From Anaerolineaceae bacterium UBA1363 (GTDB lineage Bacteria; Chloroflexota; Anaerolineae; Anaerolineales; Anaerolineaceae): 34,679 nt of DNA. Made by a program: the position numbers and the translations under genes. Location: contig DBRR01000010.1 of assembly GCA_002306055.1 (NCBI GenBank), positions 1 through 34,679 of the forward strand. Reading direction: 5' to 3'. Positions 31,415 through 34,679 of this stretch are shown piece after piece; within the stretch, counting starts at the first letter, position 1, and every line of letters begins with the position of its first letter. The notes beneath the pieces were generated by a model. It was not told the origin of the DNA. It did no database searches and saw only the letters and a list, made by a program, of their open reading frames with translations.

Positions 31415-32935
31415 ATGCTTGCTCATGTCTACTCCTGCGCGGTGATCGGTCTCGAAGGCGTCATCATTGATATCGAAGTCGATTACGGTCAGGGTATGCC
31501 GCATATGGCAATCGTAGGATTGCCCGATGAAGCGGTCAAGGAGAGCCGTGAGCGAGTGTATTCCGCCATCAAAAACGCTGACCTGGCATATCCACGCCAG
31601 CCCCTAACGGTTAATCTCGCGCCCGCCTCAGTGCGCAAAGAGGGTCCATTTTTCGACCTGCCAATCGCGATCGGTGTATTAATCACCGGCGAACAGATCG
31701 CTCCAGAGAGTATTAAAGGTGCATTAATTATCGGTGAGCTTTCGCTGGATGGCTCTGTAAGGCACGTCCGCGGGGTTTTGGCGGTTGCTGCCCAGGCAAG
31801 AAAGGATGGCTACAAGCGGCTGTTCGTTCCGGCTTGCGATGCCGCCGAAGCGACACTGATCCCTGATATCGAGGTATACCCGGTCAACACCCTGCGTGAA
31901 CTCGTCGACCACCTGGTTGGGGAGGAGTTAATCAAACCCGGAACCCCACTGGAATACGCTCCGGATGATGAAATACAGGTGGATACGGATTTCAGCGAAA
32001 TCAAAGGACAGGAACATATCAAACGCGCGCTCGAAGTAGCTGCCGCAGGCGGACATAACGTGCTGATGTCTGGTCCTCCTGGGGCGGGTAAGACGCTTTT
32101 AGCACGGGCAATCACCTCCATCCTGCCCAAATTAAGCCTCGATGAAGCCCTGGAGGTGACTGGTATCTATTCCATTTGCGATATGCTCCCGGCTGGCACG
32201 CCCCTGATTCAAACTCGCCCCTTCCGTGCTCCACACCACACCATCAGCCATGCTGGTCTGGTAGGCGGAGGAAACATCCCTCACCCAGGCGAGATCTCTC
32301 TGGCTCACCGCGGAGTGTTATTCCTCGATGAGCTGCCCGAATTCGGTCAGCGCAGTCTTGAAGTGCTGCGTCAGCCGATCGAGGATAAAGTTGTAACCAT
32401 CAGCCGCGCCAACGGCTCGTTTACTTTCCCAGCCAATTTCATGCTGATTGGGGCGATGAATCCTTGCCCCTGTGGGTACTATGGCGACAAATTGCGGGCG
32501 TGCACGTGTGCTCAATCGGTAATCACGAATTACCAGAAACGCATCTCAGGACCACTGCTCGACCGGATTGACATCCACCTGCAGGTACCGCGCGTGGATT
32601 ACCAGAAACTCAGCAGCCAGCGAACTGGTGAGCCTTCCAGCCAGATCAGGTTGCGCGTTGAAGCTGCCAGGCAACGTCAGCTGGCTCGTTTTAATGGCAC
32701 AAAGCTTACCTCGAACGCGGACATGACCCCCAAAGAGATCCGCACCTACTGCCAGGTTTTGCCGGATGGCGAGGCGCTCATGAAGGCAGCCATGCGCCAA
32801 TTAAAACTGACTGCCCGCGGTTATCACCGCGTTCTGAAACTAGCCCGGACCATAGCTGACCTGGCCGGCGATTCAGACATCAAGTCTGAACACCTTGCCG
32901 AAGCACTCCAATACCGCCAGACGGAAGAAGAATAG
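31415..32935 (+). CDS. comM: ComM/YifB-type Mg-chelatase-like AAA+ ATPase
   Basis: A 506-aa protein. The N-terminal ChlI-like domain runs SCAVIGLEGVIIDIEVD, LPDEAVKESRERV and FDLPIAIGVL. The AAA+ core has Walker A SGPPGAGKTLLARAI, Walker B LFLDELPEF, AHRGVLF and the cysteine-rich MNPCPCGYYGDKLRACTC. The C-terminal helical Mg-chelatase domain includes SNADMTPKEIRTYC and TARGYHRVLKLARTIADL. In competent bacteria ComM is a hexameric branch-migration helicase that widens integrated single strands during natural transformation. No clear ribosome-binding site precedes the ATG at 31415; a TAAACT at 31403 is placed so that the mRNA could be leaderless, but it lacks a -35. Confidence 0.93.
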   Translation: MLAHVYSCAVIGLEGVIIDIEVDYGQGMPHMAIVGLPDEAVKESRERVYSAIKNADLAYPRQPLTVNLAPASVRKEGPFFDLPIAIGVLITGEQIAPESIKGALIIGELSLDGSVRHVRGVLAVAAQARKDGYKRLFVPACDAAEATLIPDIEVYPVNTLRELVDHLVGEELIKPGTPLEYAPDDEIQVDTDFSEIKGQEHIKRALEVAAAGGHNVLMSGPPGAGKTLLARAITSILPKLSLDEALEVTGIYSICDMLPAGTPLIQTRPFRAPHHTISHAGLVGGGNIPHPGEISLAHRGVLFLDELPEFGQRSLEVLRQPIEDKVVTISRANGSFTFPANFMLIGAMNPCPCGYYGDKLRACTCAQSVITNYQKRISGPLLDRIDIHLQVPRVDYQKLSSQRTGEPSSQIRLRVEAARQRQLARFNGTKLTSNADMTPKEIRTYCQVLPDGEALMKAAMRQLKLTARGYHRVLKLARTIADLAGDSDIKSEHLAEALQYRQTEEE

Positions 32936-32948
32936 TTCCTGAGCAATA

Positions 32949-33235
32949 ATGGGCTTTAGTCCATCCGCTATAGGTCATACATCCGAGCGTTGGCGGCGGG
33001 AGTAAGCCCCCCACTGTACGGATGGGCTTTAGTCCATCCACTATTTTTGCTTTGTTCTCTAATAGCGGTGGGAGCAAGCCCCCGCCGTACGGATGGCTTT
33101 AGTCTATCCGCCATGGTTGAATTATCGGGCTCGTTGCGGTGGGAGTAAACCCCCACCGTACGGATGGGCTTTAGTCCATCCACTGTGTCTGAATTATCGG
33201 ACTTGTTGCAGTGGGAGCAAGCCCCCACCGTACGG
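32949..33235. repeat. Tandem array of ~72-bp two-hairpin repeats (locus 2)
   Basis: Same family as at 4701-5061. It has a lone hairpin B at 32949-32966, then units from 32993, 33065, 33136 and 33208 (periods 72, 71, 72); the last is cut after hairpin A. Each holds A (GCGGTGGGAGTAAACCCCCACC-like), GTACGG, B (GGATGGGCTTTAGTCCATCC-like) and a tail with CTGAATTATCGGACTTGTT. The extra ~18-bp partial copy of A seen at locus 1 is absent. The rest of the 32936-33333 gap holds only the serC terminator. Confidence 0.9.
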
Positions 33236-33284
33236 AGATCCCCCTTCATTTAGATGGAATTTGATCTTTGCTTTGCCAAATAAG

Positions 33285-33312
33285 AAAAAAGCCTCCCCGA
33301 GTCGGAGAGGCT
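33285..33312 (-). terminator. Terminator of serC
   Basis: A 6-bp outer stem plus a 3-bp inner stem around one C-A mismatch (33290-33299 with 33303-33312), followed on the minus strand by TTTTT. Confidence 0.88.
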
Positions 33313-33333
33313 CTCACTTCAAACAATTAGAAA

Positions 33334-34422
33334 CTAACCGTGCTTGGCTTCGAAATCCTTCAGGAAATCCACCAAAGCAAGCACGCCTTCCTTGGGCATA
33401 GCGTTGTAGATCGAGGCACGCAAGCCTCCAACCGATTTGTGCCCCTTGAGGTTATCGAACCCGGCAGCCTTGCTTGCAGCCACAACCTCGGCGTCCAATT
33501 CAGCGCTTTCAGTTACGAAAGGAACATTCATCAACGAGCGATCTTCTTTAACGACCGTTCCCCTGAACATTTTGCTGTTATCGAGGAAGTCATAGAGAGG
33601 CTTGGCTTTCTCAATGTTGAGCTGGTGCATAACTTCCAGCCCACCGAGTTTCTTGAGGTATTTGAAGACCTTACCGCAGACGTAGATCCCCCAACAGTTC
33701 GGGGTGTTGTACATCGAGTCGTTTTCGGCATGGATATCATAGCGCAGGTACGTTGGAATCTTCTCGTCCAGATCGCTGCGAATCAGATCTTCGCGGATGA
33801 TAATGATCGCGACGCCAGCAGGGCCTACGTTCTTCTGTGCACCGGCATAGATCAGCCCATAATCGCTGACATTTACGGGCTTAGACAGGAACATTGAAGA
33901 TTGATCTGAAACCAGGTTTTTGCCCTTTGTATTGGGGAGCTTTCGGTAAGTGGTGCCGTGAATGGTCTCGTTCTCGCAAATGTAAACATAATCAGCGTCT
34001 TCTGAGATTGGCAGATCCGATACATCCGGGATGTAGCTGTAGTTCTTGTCCTTACTGGAGGCCACCAGGTTGATCTTACCGTATTTTTTGGCTTCGGAGT
34101 AGGCTTTGTTGGACCAGTTACCAGTAACAATATAGTTAGCGACGCCGTTTTTCATCAGGTTGAGCGGGATCATGGCAAATTGCAGCGTGGCGCCGCCTTG
34201 AATGAACAATACTTTGTAATTAGAGGGGATGTTCATCAGCTCGCGCAGGTCAGCTTCAGCTTCCTCATAAATATTAATGAAGACTTTACTGCGATGGCTC
34301 ATTTCCATCACATTCATTCCTGAACCTTTGTAGTTCATGAACTCATCCCGGATCTCTTCCAGGACGGGTTCGGGCAACATGCTTGGTCCAGCTGAGAAAT
34401 TGTAGATACGGTCGTACTTCAT
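33334..34422 (-). CDS. serC: Phosphoserine aminotransferase
   Basis: A 362-aa PLP enzyme of fold type I, making 3-phosphoserine from 3-phosphohydroxypyruvate and glutamate in serine synthesis. It begins YNFSAGPSMLPEPVLEEI, the family hallmark, and continues MEMSHRSKVFINIYEEAEADLREL, FIQGGATLQFAMIPLNLM and YAGAQKNVGPAGVAIIII with the PLP lysine in AQKN. It ends SVGGLRASIYNAMPKEGVLALVDFLKDF. The ATG at 34422 gives the standard length and has AAGGAGAGAG upstream. A TTG at 34518 preceded by GGAGG would add 32 basic residues, but it lies at the -10 box of the promoter at 34519-34547 and so would precede the transcript start. Confidence 0.95.
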   Translation of the reverse strand: MKYDRIYNFSAGPSMLPEPVLEEIRDEFMNYKGSGMNVMEMSHRSKVFINIYEEAEADLRELMNIPSNYKVLFIQGGATLQFAMIPLNLMKNGVANYIVTGNWSNKAYSEAKKYGKINLVASSKDKNYSYIPDVSDLPISEDADYVYICENETIHGTTYRKLPNTKGKNLVSDQSSMFLSKPVNVSDYGLIYAGAQKNVGPAGVAIIIIREDLIRSDLDEKIPTYLRYDIHAENDSMYNTPNCWGIYVCGKVFKYLKKLGGLEVMHQLNIEKAKPLYDFLDNSKMFRGTVVKEDRSLMNVPFVTESAELDAEVVAASKAAGFDNLKGHKSVGGLRASIYNAMPKEGVLALVDFLKDFEAKHG

Positions 34423-34518
34423 ATTGAAAGCTCTCTCCTTTTTTCTAAGTCGTAATCCGTTGGCTACCTGCTTCTGCCAGGTCTTCATCAGCCCTTGCAG
34501 AAGAACTTGTTTGCTCAA

Positions 34519-34547
34519 ATCTTAACCTCCAAACGAGTAAAGGTCAA
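34519..34547 (-). promoter_or_regulatory. Promoter of serC
   Basis: Minus strand: TTGACC (34542-34547), 17 bases, TAAGAT (34519-34524). Start near 34512, a leader of about 90 bases. Confidence 0.7.
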
Positions 34548-34556
34548 GCATTTTTG

Positions 34557-34590
34557 GAGAGCTGTGTGTGAGAGCTGTGTGGAGAGCTGC
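34557..34590. repeat. Tandem GAGAGCTGTGTG repeat between serC and the last gene
   Basis: Two copies of a 12-13-bp unit (34557-34569 and 34570-34581) and a partial third (34582-34590), between the serC promoter and a TATAAT at 34599-34604 that may serve the plus-strand gene. Confidence 0.8.
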
Positions 34591-34631
34591 AACAACTGTA
34601 TAATCTATCAGTGAGAAGTGAGGTGAAAACC

Positions 34632-34679
34632 ATGCTCAAGCGTTTGTTTATTGCAATCGATCCTGAACCAGCCCTGCTA
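34632..34679 (+). CDS. Start of a 2'-5' RNA ligase-like (ThpR/LigT) gene, cut by the window end
   Basis: Only 16 codons are present, reading MLKRLFIAIDPEPALL. The segment KRLFIAID matches the start of RNA 2',3'-cyclic phosphodiesterase/2'-5' RNA ligase proteins, which commonly open with a similar RLFIAID strand. GAGGTG lies six bases before the ATG, and TATAAT at 34599-34604 could be its -10 box, though no -35 is evident. Sixteen residues are too few for certainty. Confidence 0.5.
   Translation, partial: MLKRLFIAIDPEPALL

Overview
The window looks like a chromosomal segment of an anaerobic Chloroflexota bacterium, most likely class Anaerolineae. This is inferred from the gene families and their pairing; no 16S gene is present. 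Pointers are a pyrophosphate-type phosphofructokinase plus pyruvate phosphate dikinase, a large secreted family C25 peptidase whose C-terminus resembles the short hydrophobic tails I recall from secreted Chloroflexota proteins, a ribosomal protein L31 carrying an extra RNA-polymerase-alpha-CTD-like domain, and two-hairpin repeats between genes. Base composition is near 50% G+C throughout, and no phage, insertion sequence or CRISPR array was seen. Several promoters can be read directly as -35/-10 pairs, mostly with 17-bp spacers.

Layout: (1) 33-1578, a UDP-glucuronate decarboxylase-like epimerase and RsmD on the plus strand. (2) 1564-4539, a minus-strand operon of a polytopic membrane protein, PPi-phosphofructokinase and a Nudix hydrolase. 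(3) 4701-5061, four tandem ~90-bp two-hairpin repeats. (4) 5239-11005, a self-contained ABC importer operon: promoter, DUF3798-type lipoprotein, attenuator-like hairpin, double ATPase, two permeases and a terminator. (5) 11184-14302, the principal sigma factor followed by an acidic unknown protein, NDP kinase and a DUF2007-arsenate reductase fusion. (6) 14307-17773, a divergent pair: a SIS-domain protein and a lipoprotein lytic transglycosylase that appears to be translated from a leaderless mRNA. (7) 17788-20628, pyruvate phosphate dikinase. (8) 20872-24789, a minus-strand operon of thymidine kinase, hypoxanthine phosphoribosyltransferase, CCA-adding enzyme, alpha/beta hydrolase and nitroreductase. 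(9) 24800-26072, rplU-rpmA-rpmE with a consensus promoter and a hairpin leader. (10) 26216-26358, tRNA-Glu(TTC). (11) 26421-31361, a CapA-like lipoprotein and a C25 peptidase. (12) 31415-34679, a ComM-type AAA ATPase, a second repeat array, phosphoserine aminotransferase and the first codons of a 2'-5' RNA ligase-like gene.

How it fits together: PPi-phosphofructokinase and PPDK would give a glycolysis that uses pyrophosphate instead of ATP at two steps. The tRNA-Glu gene does not encode CCA, which fits the CCA-adding enzyme nearby. tdk, hpt and ndk cover nucleotide salvage and NTP balancing. The most unusual items are the L31-alphaCTD-like fusion, the DUF3798 importer with an expanded second permease, the DUF2007-ArsC fusion, and the repeat family present at two loci about 28 kb apart.
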